Shown: in pieces, positions 44,244 to 55,753 of the stretch
Layout: each line of letters opens with the position of its first letter
Position numbering within the stretch: the first letter of the stretch is position 1
Origin: Saturnia japonica
Lineage: Eukaryota > Arthropoda > Insecta > Lepidoptera > Saturniidae
NCBI GenBank assembly: GCA_033032175.1
Contig: CM065331.1
Coordinates: forward strand, 6,262,370 to 6,326,369
Direction of reading: 5' to 3'
DNA length: 64,000 nucleotides
The notes under the pieces: generated by a model
Told to the model about the DNA's origin: nothing
Seen by the model: the letters and a program-made list of their open reading frames with translations, nothing else
Database searches by the model: none
Program-made: the position numbers and the translations under genes

Positions 44244-44999
44244 GTGGTTTCCAGGTGTCCTGAGCCTGAGCTCATCAAAACTGGAGAGTGATTGTGACTT
44301 ATCATTCCCATTAAACACTTATAGTAATGCCATACAATGATGAACAGCATTACTTGTTTTAAAATAAAGTTGTTTTTTTCGGACCAAAAAAGCGTACAGT
44401 AAAATCTATAATTAATTATATTTATATGTAGTTACCATTATAATGTTCATTTTATTGATAATAAATTAAATATTATCTATTCTGAATCTTGCCATTCTTT
44501 CTTATACCCGTATGAAAAAAATCGGCTCTGGTAAAAATACCGACGAAGCCAGACCCGCTATTAAAAAGCTATGGGGAGTATAGACACTAGACAGCCTAAA
44601 AGCACTTACTGTTCCTTGCTCGAAGATGTTTGCACTAGTCGGAGGGTTATCTCTATCACGATGAGATGTAAGGAGCAAATATTTAGTTTACCTGGAAATT
44701 TTCGGTTGAAAGTTACCTAGTAATAATATGTTTTTCATCACACTTGCACGTAAACTATATCATAATATACAGGCTATCTTGAATGTAAAGCCCTAAATAA
44801 CTTTTTTGCGCTAACGCTCGAAGGCGCAATGGCTTTTGCAATTGATACCATTTTGCTGCATGTCATTTGGCTGTATGCGTCTTTACGCTTTTTACACTTC
44901 TGACTATTTTTAGATATACTAAGGAGCAATATTGTTGTAGAATATTCTATTTCCGTATCATTAACGACTACGCCAGTGCATGCGGTTAAAACATTTCGG
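44244..44999. other. Unassigned non-coding DNA
   Basis: I see no supported feature. Confidence 0.4.
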
Positions 45000-45210
45000 G
45001 AGTGCCTCGACTTCCGACTTACGTAACAAAAATAAATATTTAAGGCTATCTGAGAGTTGTAACGTAATATTAAATAGCCTATTCTATTCCTCGGGATTCT
45101 AGCTATCATATACAAAAATAATTTTTAGAATTCGACAGGTAGTTCCAGAGATTAGCGTGTTTAAACAAAGCAGCAAAAAAACTTTTCCGCTTTATTATAT
45201 TATAGTATAG
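45000..45210 (-). repeat. Interspersed repeat, inverted relative of 30.44-30.64 kb
   Basis: It contains aagtgcctcgacttccgactt-like and aggctatctgagagttgtaa phrases and ends with a cttttccgctttattatatt tract. Confidence 0.5.
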
Positions 45211-45829
45211 ATAATTCATTCCAGTAATGTGGTTGCAATGAAATGAGACAGCTAGAATGCTTCTTTCCATCCATGAGTAATTAAAAACTTCAACACAAAC
45301 TGTTGACTTAACGTCATCAGAGATTCAGCCGACTAGTTTGCCGCTATAGAAACATGTTACTTTTGCTGTTTTATAACTTTATGAAAAACAACCGCCTATA
45401 ACAAACGGTACTAATGTTTTTACAATTATTTGCTTGCGGCGGCGGTAAATTTTTTACATTCGTGACATTGTGTATTGGTTGACAACTGCAAAGTTATCAC
45501 TTGCTGTGTTGTAGCTCAATAGAAATCATTCGAATATGAAGATTTCTCAAGATATTTCGATTATTACCATTATAATTTGATAGGATAGGGAACTAACTAC
45601 CTTTAAACTTGGTGTTAGCAGTCAGAGCTCACATGTCCACTCCGGAAGATGTTTCTTTAGCTCCTCGGTATACAAGTTCTTTTAAAGAACTTCTTTTGCG
45701 ATTAAACGAGAATTAGTAAAATTAATTAGTAACTTACTAATTTCATAATCGATTATTAATATTAGTAATATTAACCTTGTCTCCGTTATTACGTAAATGT
45801 CTCGCTTATGTAAATCATTAATTATCGTA
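45211..45829. repeat. Non-coding DNA with possible remnant of the 51.2-kb element
   Basis: 45520-45580 (atcattcgaatatgaagatt, agatatttcgattattacca) and 45710-45775 (ttagtaaaattaattagtaa, aatattagtaatatt) resemble the ends of the element at 51222-52594. Similarity is partial. Confidence 0.3.
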
Positions 45830-46080
45830 CATCACTACATTGAATTGTATGATAACGAGAAAGCCGACCGTTTAGCTAGATAGGCAATTTTAAATGGATC
45901 AACATGGTCTTTAGACATAGTATATGAATATTTGAGTTTGCTTTCCTTAGGAAAAAAAATCTTGGTGCATTTAGAAGAAGAATTTTATGAACACGATAGA
46001 TGGTGCTTTGACCGAGTTATTGACTATTGGAAAAGATATAACAATATCTGCTGCACCAGCTAGCTTATTATAACTTTCAA
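45830..46080 (+). pseudogene. Possible LINE RNase H-domain remnant
   Basis: The plus strand gives NEKADRLAR, the usual end of a LINE RNase H domain (GN.KAD.LA), then a stop and a 50-codon open stretch including FYEHDRWCFDRVIDYWKRYN. The match rests on one short motif. Confidence 0.35.
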
Positions 46081-46494
46081 GCGATCTATGTTAACTTGTC
46101 ATGTAACAGTATCGACAAGGCAGATCCTCTTAATTGCGAGATGGAGAAGTTATGACGTTAAAGGAACCATTCCACAAATTGGTTTTCTGCACGTTGCCTT
46201 AATTTATGTCTTTCTATTAACTAAGGATCCGTTTTATAACGGTCCCAGGTTCATAAAAACGTGATATATTTTTTTTAATTGCATAAAATATTAAGTAACT
46301 AGAGTTAATTCTAATTTTGAGTTACATTTTCTTTTAACACAGTTTTTATTATTTGTTGTTTGGCTTTAGGAGTTTGTATTATATGTATGAATGACGCAAT
46401 TCAAAGACATTTCTCTGTGCCTTATATCTTTTTGAACCCCGCTTCCCCAAAGAGAGGTTTTTAAAGAGAGGTAGGGCACATATACATTTCCTTA
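46081..46494. other. Unassigned non-coding DNA
   Basis: I see no supported feature. Confidence 0.35.
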
Positions 46495-46758
46495 CATAAT
46501 ATCGCAGCCAAATAAACTTGTGTTGTGTTCGTGCGTTGAGCAGGGTTTCCAGAGCTAGATGGAGTAGGGCGTCTCAAGCATGGTATTACAAGCGTCTATA
46601 GGCTACGGTAGCCACTTACCATAAGGCGGGCCGTATGCTTGTTTACCCACTTTGTAGTATAAAAGAGGAAATATGGAAACTGGTGGAGATAATGCAATAG
46701 TCGGACTGCCCCCAAGTAGAGAGAATCTACAAAGATATTCGTCTATGTTTAGCTCTGT
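46495..46758 (-). repeat. Repeat family E, two pieces in opposite orientation
   Basis: 46560-46655 (minus) reads gtattacaagcgtctatagg and cataaggcgggccgtatgct. 46680-46750 (plus) reads agtcggactgcccccaagta and aatctacaaagatattcgtc. Confidence 0.6.
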
Positions 46759-47830
46759 TCGGGGAGTTTTTGGCGGGATCTTGAAGTGATATGTCGTGGT
46801 TTTTATTTTTAATTCATTTATTTAGTTATTGACCCTATATTTTTTTTATTTTTATTAATTCATATATTCAGCATGCAAACAGAACAAATACAAAAAGGTA
46901 AAATTACATGTTATCATTTCCACTTAAACAAAAAACAATGCAATCGCTCAGATAATAGGCCTGCCTGACATTTAAAAACATTTAAATAAGGATAACTAAT
47001 AAATTTAGAATCATTACATATTAAAGTTCATATTAAATTATATTATAATGTGTTTATGTAAATTAGTTTTATGGTTTTTAAATACCTGGCAACACTGTGC
47101 AAAGACTACAATATATATACTGGCAACACTGGGTCAAATGTCACACAATATAGTTTTTTTTCTTTTCCTTTTAAGTTCGTTGTAAAATAGTTAAAATTAG
47201 TTATAGTTTTAAAGTATTAAAAGTCAGTTACATAGATAGTGTTTTATTAAATAAATTGTAGTTACGACGAACATAATGATTAAACAAGGAGTGCTTGTAT
47301 GAACTGATTGACTGTGAAAAGATATCTATTGAGTTATTAATCGTGCTTGATTTCTCGTTGTATAACGTTGCCATACGCACAAGAGGGCTATTAAATGCAA
47401 TATTCAGTGTTGTAGTCGGAATGGAAAATATGTGTGGGTATCGCACCGCACGTGTATATGATCTAAAATACAAGTAATTAATAAGAAACGCATCTATATA
47501 ACTATTTACAATTTCGTAAAGAATGAGTAGGTCAGCTATATTTCGCCTCTCTTTTAGGCTTATCATGTTAAAATATTTTAGTCTATTATCATAATTAGGG
47601 ATGGGTTTACAAATACCATTTATTATGCTCAGGTATCTAACAAAACGAGCTTGGACGGATTCTATAAGCTCTATGTAATATTGGCGGCGTTTTACGTGAT
47701 ATAATATAGTTTGGTAGTTGTGCATAAGTGAAGTGGATTATAAATGTAAACCAAGAGCATGCATTCTGGGATCCCAGAAAATTTCCATAGATCGTTCTAA
47801 CAAGGTAGTCACCATCTTGTTGGACGCCAC
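46759..47830 (-). repeat. Repeat family F split by a LINE insertion
   Basis: The left part (gttcggggagtttttggcgg to gaccctatat, 46842) and right part (tatgtaatattggcggcgtt at about 47666 to caccatcttgttgga) together make one minus-oriented family F copy. The LINE fragment sits between them. Confidence 0.7.
46845..47725 (-). pseudogene. 5'-truncated LINE, reverse transcriptase C-terminus still open
   Basis: A T-rich run at 46845 (poly-A end on the minus strand) bounds the insertion on the left. The minus frame 47725-47228 is open for 165 codons: YIELIESVQARFVRYLSIIN, then YDNRLKYFNMISLKERRNIADLL, and FNSPLVRMATLYN near the end. This is the C-terminal domain of a Jockey/CR1-type polymerase (IE..Q..F.RY......Y..RL...L..R). 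The first 15 or so codons, up to about 47670, actually come from the host repeat F. No catalytic core remains. Confidence 0.8.
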
Positions 47831-47867
47831 TTTGTTTATAATCTAATTATAGTAAGTGAGTAATTCT

Positions 47868-47871
<4 letters not shown>

Positions 47872-47901
<30 letters not shown>
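47872..47901. repeat. (ta)n microsatellite
   Basis: About 15 perfect ta units. Confidence 0.95.
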
Positions 47902-47903
<2 letters not shown>

Positions 47904-48889
47904 AAACATTGCATTTAGATAATGCTTTATATTCCAAGTTTACCTAGATAGGTGTCTTTCTTTTTTGTTTATGAAACGCCGAGCACAGCTCGGTCGCCCA
48001 GATATTGTATATTGATATATGAAGGCTTGGAAATATTGACACTGAAAACCCCACTTTGTATATTGGAAAATGTTATAAAAGCTTAAAAACGTTGACACTG
48101 GCATATGTTCTGTTCGGTCATTCGAATATAGGCGCTACAATTACAGATTTCTTTTAAAACATATTCTTCAAATATCTTCTCGATCGCGTTTCCTCTTATT
48201 AGCATACAAAATCACCTGGTGTTTTAAATCATGATGTAACGTCTTAAACAAAGAATATCGATCACGATACGATTTCAAATACAATATTATATTAAACATT
48301 AAATTTCGTTTCATGTGCCGCTTAGACTGTGAGTCAGTGGTAAATATTTACCTTAGTGAACGCCATGCACGCCAAATGTTCCAAACCATAGAAATCATCA
48401 ACTCTCAGAACTGTCATACGATGCGTGAAATGGATATGAAGAGGTTCGCAGCTGAGTGCCTTAAACGCTCGCTCGAAAGTCATGGTGAAGCTGCAAAAGC
48501 TGTCTGAGGCTTCAGTGCTTTGTATAGACAGTCAGAAAAAAAGAGATAGGAAAAGTGAAATGGTACGAATGGTAGTTGCAGTGATTCGTATTGAATTAGC
48601 GACTTATGTTGCTCCTTAAGTGAATGAACGTGACAATGTAATAGATTGTTAGAAAGTGCAAGTGCGACAGGCAGCAGAGCGTCTCAAGCGTTGTGTCAGA
48701 GTACTCCCTTAAAGAACAGTAAAGAATTCTGTTGAACTAGTATTTTTAAAAATAACATTACTTTTCATTGTCTGAAACCTCCCCCTATCACCCTTGGCAG
48801 CTTTGTAAAAAAACAGCTTTTTACAAAATGTATAAAATAATCAAAGTATATATGATACATATAATAAAAAACAAACAATTTTAAAAGTT
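47902..48889. other. Unassigned non-coding DNA
   Basis: A 64-codon plus frame (48313-48507) is unrecognised and Cys/Glu-containing. It has no splice context that I can defend. There is nothing else. Confidence 0.35.
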
Positions 48890-49275
48890 TTCTGTCTGTC
48901 TGTTTGTTCCGGGTAATCTCCGAAACAGTTCGACCTATTTTGGTGGGACTTTCACTGGCAGTTAGCTGATGTTATAACTTGGGCTACTTTTATTTTAGAA
49001 AAAGGATGTGCAAATAATAATAACCGGTCAAGGTAAATCAATTCGAGCGCTTAAATGGCTTACGCTGAGTAAACTATAAAATATATTATATATCAAATCA
49101 TTTTAATACATAATTGTAGACATAGAAAGGACCTTCAAAAAATTCAGGGAGAGTATATGTTTATCTTGTAAGGATCATCCACAATATGCATATAACCGGG
49201 AGCGGGAGTAACACAATTCACGCGTATGCCCGACCGACGGCATTCTGTAATCCTCGCGAACGAAGTCACAGGCAC
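48890..49275 (+). repeat. Helitron-like repeat, relative of 43.15-43.62 kb
   Basis: It contains ctgtctgtttgttccgggta and gggactttcactggcagtta, with a gtcacaggcacagctagta end. Confidence 0.55.
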
Positions 49276-49282
49276 AGCTAGT

Positions 49283-49497
49283 ATAATGATACACCATCAC
49301 GCCTGTATCCCCAAAGTGTTAGGAAGAAGTGTAATAATTCACACCCACAGCCTATTGCTATTAATCGGGCACAAAGCCAAACTCCGAGCTGCTACTGAGA
49401 ATTTCAAAGAAAAACTCAATAACACTTTGCTCGACCTGGAAATCGAACCCAGAACCTCGGACATAGTCGCGCTTACGACCATTAGGCTAATGAGGCC
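49283..49497 (-). mobile_element. SINE family A, slightly truncated
   Basis: It contains acaaagccaaactccgagct, tttgctcgacctggaaatcg and 'cgaccattaggctaatgagg' in minus orientation, with small internal deletions. Confidence 0.7.
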
Positions 49498-49710
49498 GTG
49501 TATCCATATAGGTTATAAATATCTACAACAATATATTACTGGACTACTACCTATATTAAAAAAATATTATAAAATTATTTTTTACACTTATAGGTATAAC
49601 AGTAATATTTATATTAAAATAACACTTCTCAGAGTCCACGCAGACTGGAGCTTCTATCGGACAATAGTTTGTTTGGTAAGACAATCAATATAAATCATCA
49701 TTATATTAAT

Positions 49711-50056
49711 ACGTGAGGAGAAAACTTCGGACACATTTTTAAGTGTATTGCGTGCGTGTGGGATTTGGCATGATTAAAGTTCATATGGAGAAGGAGTGCA
49801 GAAAGTTAAAATGTATTTATAATATCTCTTACTAATATATTAGATAAAATAAATTGATACTGCGAATCCTAACCCGACCAGTACTATTGAACTTAGACCC
49901 CCCCCAAAATACTGACATTGAATTTCAATGAAAAGTGACAGCAAGTGATATAATAATCATTTTTTAGGTTCATACTGCAAATGTCAAACAGAAAATACCT
50001 AGTCTATGATTAAAAAGTCGCTGGTCGAATTTTGATCATTGTGCGACCGCTAGTCT
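49711..50056 (-). repeat. Repeat family D, inverted full-looking copy
   Basis: It contains aagttcatatggagaaggag, ctgacattgaatttcaatga and a 'taaaaagtcgctggtcgaat' phrase, the inverse of 37586-37936. Confidence 0.7.
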
Positions 50057-50465
50057 TAATAAAAGCTTGTACATTATGATTGCCTTCAAACTGATCTGTC
50101 GGCAATCTCTTTGCCTATTTGTAAAATACTTCCAAGAACCAAATATGTATAACAGCAAATATTAAAATTTAATTTTTATCGAAATGTCCTTTCTGTGATA
50201 TTCTTAACACTACGGTAGCATCGTAAAATGCATTACGGTGTTCGAATTAGCGCCTTTAACGGGGTTCGAGTCCCGGGCCGGGTAAACAAGTAATTTCATT
50301 ACCACTGAACCGTCGGGGACGTCTCGGCGACTTAACGACGTGTTACCATTAAACCTTGTGATTAGGGGATTGGGTAGAACGTATAAATTTAATGATTATT
50401 AGAAATTTGAACGTTAATTCAATGATTACAAATGTTTTAATTATTTGCCACGTGCCCAATCTGTT
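50057..50465. other. Unassigned non-coding DNA
   Basis: A tRNA-like B-box phrase (ggggttcgagtcccgggccg) occurs at 50260-50280, perhaps another SINE head. I see no gene. Confidence 0.35.
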
Positions 50466-50787
50466 TTTTTTTAATCGTTATATGTTTAGCGTTGTGGTCA
50501 CAATTTCACCTGATCTTAAGCGACGAGGTGGCCCAAGATGGTAGCATGCTAAGCCATGTGGAAGACTGAGTCGAGTGCAGCTACTGGAACACACCTATTG
50601 GGGTTTGGCGACACATTTTCATTTAGTGGGTGGTAGCTAGCCAGGCCGGCATTAGAAAAAGCCCTACCACCATGCTATGTTTTCATCACGATGTTTTCCT
50701 TTACCGGACGGTCAGGCTCATTGCAGGGATTCGAACTTACGTCGCTCGCGGAGTCCGTACACGCTACCAACTAAGCCATCATTGCTT
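50466..50787 (-). mobile_element. SINE family B, full length
   Basis: On the minus strand the head is gcaatgatggcttagttggt (A box) with B box taagttcgaatccctgcaat. The body is gtagggctttttctaatgcc, gctagctaccacccactaaa, gcatgctaccatcttgggcc and ttaagatcaggtgaaattgt, ending in an A run (ttttttttt on the plus strand). It serves as the reference for the family in this window. Confidence 0.88.
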
Positions 50788-50929
50788 TTGTCCTAATGTT
50801 GGGCAAAGGTCACTTCGTGATTTTAGGATTTTTTTTATTGCATGAAGTTCATGCAAACACTTCTTAAATGAAATATTTTAATAAATGCATATAAAAAATG
50901 ATTTATGGTACTTACAACAAAAAATCAAG

Positions 50930-51200
50930 TTTCAAAATTTGCGTCTATCCGTCTGTTTGTTCCGGGTAATCTCCGAAATGATTGGACACATTTTCACGGG
51001 ATATTTACTGTCAGATAGCTGATGTTAAAAGTAGTAACATAGGCTTCTTATATTTTAGAAAAAGAATTATGGTTCCGTGCAAAAATATACAAAAGTATCT
51101 TTATCTTTAAAATAACTAGCGAACGACCTCTGTGGGTGGAAGTGGGGTCACGATAATACCGATATTCTGTTGCCCAATGCGAGCGGAGCTAGTATAAATA
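50930..51200 (+). repeat. Helitron-like repeat, relative of 43.15 kb
   Basis: It contains ccgtctgtttgttccgggta and a 'tgttgcccaatgcgagcggagctagt' end just left of the 51.2-kb element. Confidence 0.5.
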
Positions 51201-51221
51201 TAAAGATAAACAAATTTAATT

Positions 51222-52594
51222 TAGCGGTGGGCGATTATGAGATTACTAATGTAATCATTCGATTATGAACATATCTCGAGATGTTTCGATTATAGCCATT
51301 AGTAATTACTAATATTAGTATTTCGATGATAAGTGATCATTCATAATCGAAGAACCATTAATAATTGCTAATATTAGTATTTCGATGATGAGTGATCATT
51401 CATAATCGGAGAACCATTAGTAATTGCTAGTATTAGTAATTCGATGATGAGTGATCATTCATAATCGAAGAACCATTAATAATTGCTAATATTAGTATTT
51501 CGATGATGAGTGATCATTCATAATCGGAGAACCATTAGTAATTGCTAGTATTAGTAATTCGATGATGAGTGATCATTCATAATCGAAGAACCATTAATAA
51601 TTGCTAATATTAGTATTTCGATGATGAGTGATCATTCATAATCGGAGTACCAATAGTAATTACTAATATAGTAGTTTGATGATGAGTGATCATTCATAAT
51701 CGAAGAACCATTAGTAATTGCTAATATTAGTATTTCGATGATGAGTGATCATTCATAACCGAAGTACCATTAGTAATTACTAATATTAGTAGTTAGATGA
51801 TGAGTGATCATTCATAATCGAAGTACCATTAGTAATTACTAATATAGTAGTTTGATGATGAGTGATCATTCATAATCGAAGAACCATTAGTAATTGCTAA
51901 TATTAGTATTTCGATGATGAGTGATCATTCATAACCGAAGTACCATTAGTAATTACTAATATTAGTAGTTAGATGATGAGTGATCATTCATAATCGAAGT
52001 ACCATTAGTAATTACTAATATAGTAGTTTGATGATGAGTGATCATTCATAATCGAAGAACCATTAATAATTGCTAATATTAGTATTTCGATGATGAGTGA
52101 TCATTCATAATCGGAGTATCATTAGTAATTACTAATATAGTAGTTTGATGATGAGTGATCATTCATAATCGAAGAACCATTAGTAATTGCTAATATTAGT
52201 ATTTCGATGATGAGTGATCATTCATAACCGAAGTACCATTAGTAATTACTAATATTAGTAGTTAGATGAAGAGTGATCATTCATAATCGAAGTACCATTA
52301 GTAATTACTAATATAGTAGTTTGATGATGAGTGATCATTCATAATCGAAGAACCATTAGTAATTGCGAATGCTTAGGTTACTAATTTGATAAAATTAGTA
52401 ATTATTACGACTGCGTGACCTTTTTTTTAGCTTTCCACTCTCGCCCACCTCTGGATAATTATGAGTGATCAAAGAATTCATCAAAGCATTACGAATGATC
52501 ATTCAATCACTTATAATCGAAATAACTCGAATATGTAAATAATTCTAAATCGAATATCTCGATTATATAAATCATCCATAAACGCCCACCTCTA
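51222..52594. mobile_element. hAT-like non-autonomous element filled with a tandem array
   Basis: The left end tagcggtgggcg and right end cgcccacctcta are inverted (one mismatch). The flanks atttaatt (51214-51221) and atttgatt (52595-52602) agree at 7 of 8 positions, fitting an 8-bp hAT-type duplication. A second cgcccacctct lies internally near 52443. The interior is the 59-bp array. No protein is encoded. Confidence 0.7.
51285..52370. repeat. 59-bp tandem array, 18 copies, higher-order structure
   Basis: The marker agtgatcatt recurs 18 times from 51332 to 52330, spaced 59 or 58 bp. Variant types alternate as 118-bp dimers in the left third (cggag/gctagtatt with cgaag/gctaatatt). In the remainder they form 176-bp trimers (59+59+58: cgaagaacc..tattagtatttcg, ccgaagtacc..tattagtagttag, cgaagtacc..tatagtagtttg). 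Units are rich in short palindromes such as tgatca and taatatta. Confidence 0.95.
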
Positions 52595-52602
52595 ATTTGA
52601 TT

Positions 52603-53364
52603 ACAGATTTGGCTGATGTTACTGGCTTATTAGCGTCCGAAAATGTCAGAGTTACTTTGAAGTTGTGCCTTATTAAAAAAAGATACTTTCCATCAGCTAG
52701 CAAGCATATGACAATATTAACCTACTATACCTCGAATTTTTTTCAAATCTTGCCATCAGATGCGTTCGCAATATTATATCTTTCCTATATCATATTTAGA
52801 CTTTACCCACCATTAATTACCTGAAAATAGTACGCTAGAGATCCCTAAGATCAATTAATTAGAATCTGTTAAAATAAAGGTACATCCAATCAAATATGTT
52901 CAAATATCTCGACGGGCGATCTCCTGCTAATACCGGTGATTCGAGAAAATTAACTTTAATAATATTTCTAAAACGAAGTATTAGGGGCAAATCATATTTA
53001 TATACAGTACTTGTTCAATTTTATTTTTTATATTTAAGCCAACGTTGAATGATTGGGTGGTATAAATAATCACAATAATTTCACAACACATTTTATTGTA
53101 CTTATCGTATTAATTAAAAATATTGTTAAACTCTCTGAAAACTTGGTTAAAGAGAATAAAAATATACATTCCTGCAGGACCGTTGTATCGAATTATTCTT
53201 CAAGACTCGTTGATGTATATAATAGTGGTGTTTGAGAATGACTCCTTCTCAGGCCTTTCGTATACCTCCGCCACGAAATAAATTAAGTGATACCGCTCTA
53301 CATGTTCCGCTTAGCGAAACATCACTACACTAAGTCGCGAATCGAGTGGCGGCAAGTCACTTTT
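52603..53364. other. Unassigned non-coding DNA
   Basis: A 75-codon plus frame (52597-52824) has no recognisable motif. There is nothing else. Confidence 0.35.
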
Positions 53365-54145
53365 CTTTTTTTTTTCGAACTGACTATACTGTTAGCCTTA
53401 TGAGTTCTGGAGCCATTAGAGGCTTTGACAGCTTTACCGGACTTGGGGGTGAGCGCAGAATGCACTAAGCCGCGAAAGTGGGGTAACAAACTCAAGGGTG
53501 CTAAAGTGGCCAAACCTAATCTTAGGCTGTTGCCGTACATGCAAATAAATCGCGATCTAATTACCTATCCTTAAAATTCGATCTAACTATACATATATAC
53601 GTTTTCCTTCCTTCTGGAATATGCATTTAGTAATCTGGTAATTTGGTCTATGTCTAACTAGCCGAAAAGAAAAAAAAAAGTCCCTTACAGAACCTATGTA
53701 GCTGTGTGGTGTACACGTATGTGGTGGCGAGCGGCTGCATGGCTCAAGGGCTCCATGCTGGAGGATCGGACCTAGGCTTGAGTTGCCGCTGGAGAGGGTT
53801 GTCGTGGCGGGTGTACAGGAGAGGAGGAAATGGTGGTTTCGTTGGCGTGGTCGCAAACATGCTTGATTTGAAGAGACGGACGGGTCGGTAAAAATGTTCT
53901 GCGGCCTGCGTTTTGCGTTTAGGGCGGGCGTCTGGGAATGGAGTGTATGTTGCGGTGGATGCCACTAACGAGTTTAGATAGTTTGACGCTCTGTTGAAAT
54001 TGCTCCTTGCGAGAGTTTTTATGGAAGATTGGATCGAAGGAAGTTCCATATCTTTATGAAGGTCTACGCTTCGAACGAACCATGGGGAGCGGCACGTCAC
54101 GCGAACACAGTTGTGTATTAGTATTACATATTCGGGAATCGTCAC
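53365..54145 (-). mobile_element. 5'-truncated Jockey-type LINE, same family as 61.2-64 kb
   Basis: A poly-T run at 53365 marks the 3' end, followed by the shared 3' UTR. The minus frame 54145-53744 encodes PWFVRSVDLHKDMELPSIQS, parallel to PWYVRSVDLHRDMELPSIHA in the larger copy, and continues to the polymerase C-terminus. The frame differs in the tail (133 codons, then stop). Only the last part of ORF2 and the UTR remain. A faint gtcact repeat at both edges may be a target duplication. Confidence 0.85.
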
Positions 54146-54984
54146 TCTCCTACTACTTAAATGTAATCAGTCTTTAACAAATACAATTCGTATAAAAATC
54201 TATTTTTATTAAATACCTACAGAGATTACAATGTATTATTATAGAATTACAGTAAATTTATTATATAATATTTCACAAATTGTAATCAAATAATACCTGA
54301 CCTTTCGAAATATTTCAATCAAATTATACCGCAGCTTATTACCTACTTAGTGTGAGGCGTAAGAATGAATCAAACATAAATAAACATTTTACTCGTATTA
54401 ATCTAATAAAAAGTATTTAATATTTCAAAAGTCAGCAGAAACAAATCAACTTTTACAAGATTTATTAAAAAGATTATTTGAATATGCCAATTACATATCT
54501 TTATGTTATTTCATTACGTAACAAATTATTAATGTATAAAACGTGTTTAAAGATAATTACGTTGAATTAAACGTAAAATTTGTTCGTGTGCATATGTTAG
54601 TATGCATGTAAGACGCTGTATCATTACGATAAAACTTCAAAGCCTAAGTATATTTAAGTAAATTGATATTTATTTTATTACTTGACAAACGCAAAGTTGT
54701 GAATAGTTTTCTAAATAACTAGCGATGTACCGCGGGTCTCCACGCTTTTATATTACTGTTTATATTTTGTTCGTAATTTTATTAACCTTTTTTTACGATT
54801 TCGAAAAGTTATATTGACAATAATTCTTATATCAATTAAAAATCATCTAGCAGTTATTGAGTCAAATCAGGACATACAAACAAATAGACAAAATATCATA
54901 GTCATGATCAATGTCATTTTTATAAACGTCTACCTATCAAAAAAATTCATGTACCTACAGATATATTAATATACATAGATTCTT
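54146..54984. other. AT-rich DNA without visible gene
   Basis: I see no supported feature. Confidence 0.4.
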
Positions 54985-55310
54985 CTTCTTCTTCCTAACT
55001 TGGCAACCGGTCCTCTTTTATGAAGATCATTACTGCCATTATCGAGTGAATTATATTGTCATGTGCTATGACTATTCAGTATTCTAACAAGATGGTGGCT
55101 CCCTTGTTAGAACTTTCTAGAAAGATTTTGTGGGACCTCAGAATGAATGCTTTCAGCATATATTTATAATGCACTTCAATTATGCACAAATACCAAACTA
55201 TATAACGCAAAATGCCACCAATATTACATAGTACAGGGTCAAAAACCTAAATTAATGAATAAAAAATAAAAAACCACAACATGTCACTTCAGGATCTCGC
55301 CAAAAACCCC
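54985..55310 (+). repeat. Repeat family F, plus copy
   Basis: It contains aacaagatggtggctccctt and caccaatattacatagtaca, ending with gtcacttcaggatctcgcca. It is the best match to the 42640 copy. Confidence 0.75.
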
Positions 55311-55496
55311 TACATAGTTTCAAGTAATCACTAGAAATACATAATCAAACCTTATTCGATGCATTTCTAACAAGCGAGCCTTCACCTTGTTATAGCCATG
55401 TCTAAAGATTAGAAAAATAGTAGGAGAACGTACATAGTGGTTTTAACAATTAAATAAAAGTTTATTTGTCTTTAATATTATATATGTACCTATAAC

Positions 55497-55730
55497 AATT
55501 TTGGTGTTTTTGGTCTGATCTTAAAATGACATATTGTGTTTTTTATTATTAGCTTAGGTTTTTTGACCATATATTATGAAATATTGGTGGCATTTTGCGT
55601 CATATAGTTTGTTTATTGAGCATAAGTGAAGTGAATTATAAATATAAAGTACGAGCATGCATTTTGAGATGTCACAAAAACTCCCTAGATAGTTCTGACA
55701 TGAGAGCCACGATCTTGTCAGAAGTCCCAT
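55497..55730 (-). repeat. Repeat family F, minus copy
   Basis: It contains attggtggcattttgcgtca and aagtgaagtgaattataaat. With the plus copy it forms an inverted pair about 190 bp apart. Confidence 0.75.
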
Positions 55731-55753
55731 ACCATACCATTACCATTGTATTA

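Noticed and set aside
44774..45115. 113-codon minus frame
   Set aside because: It passes through an interspersed repeat shared with 30.5 kb and shows no protein motif.
49226..49693. 155-codon plus-strand frame
   Set aside because: It runs through a Helitron-like end and an antisense SINE A, with no domain of its own.
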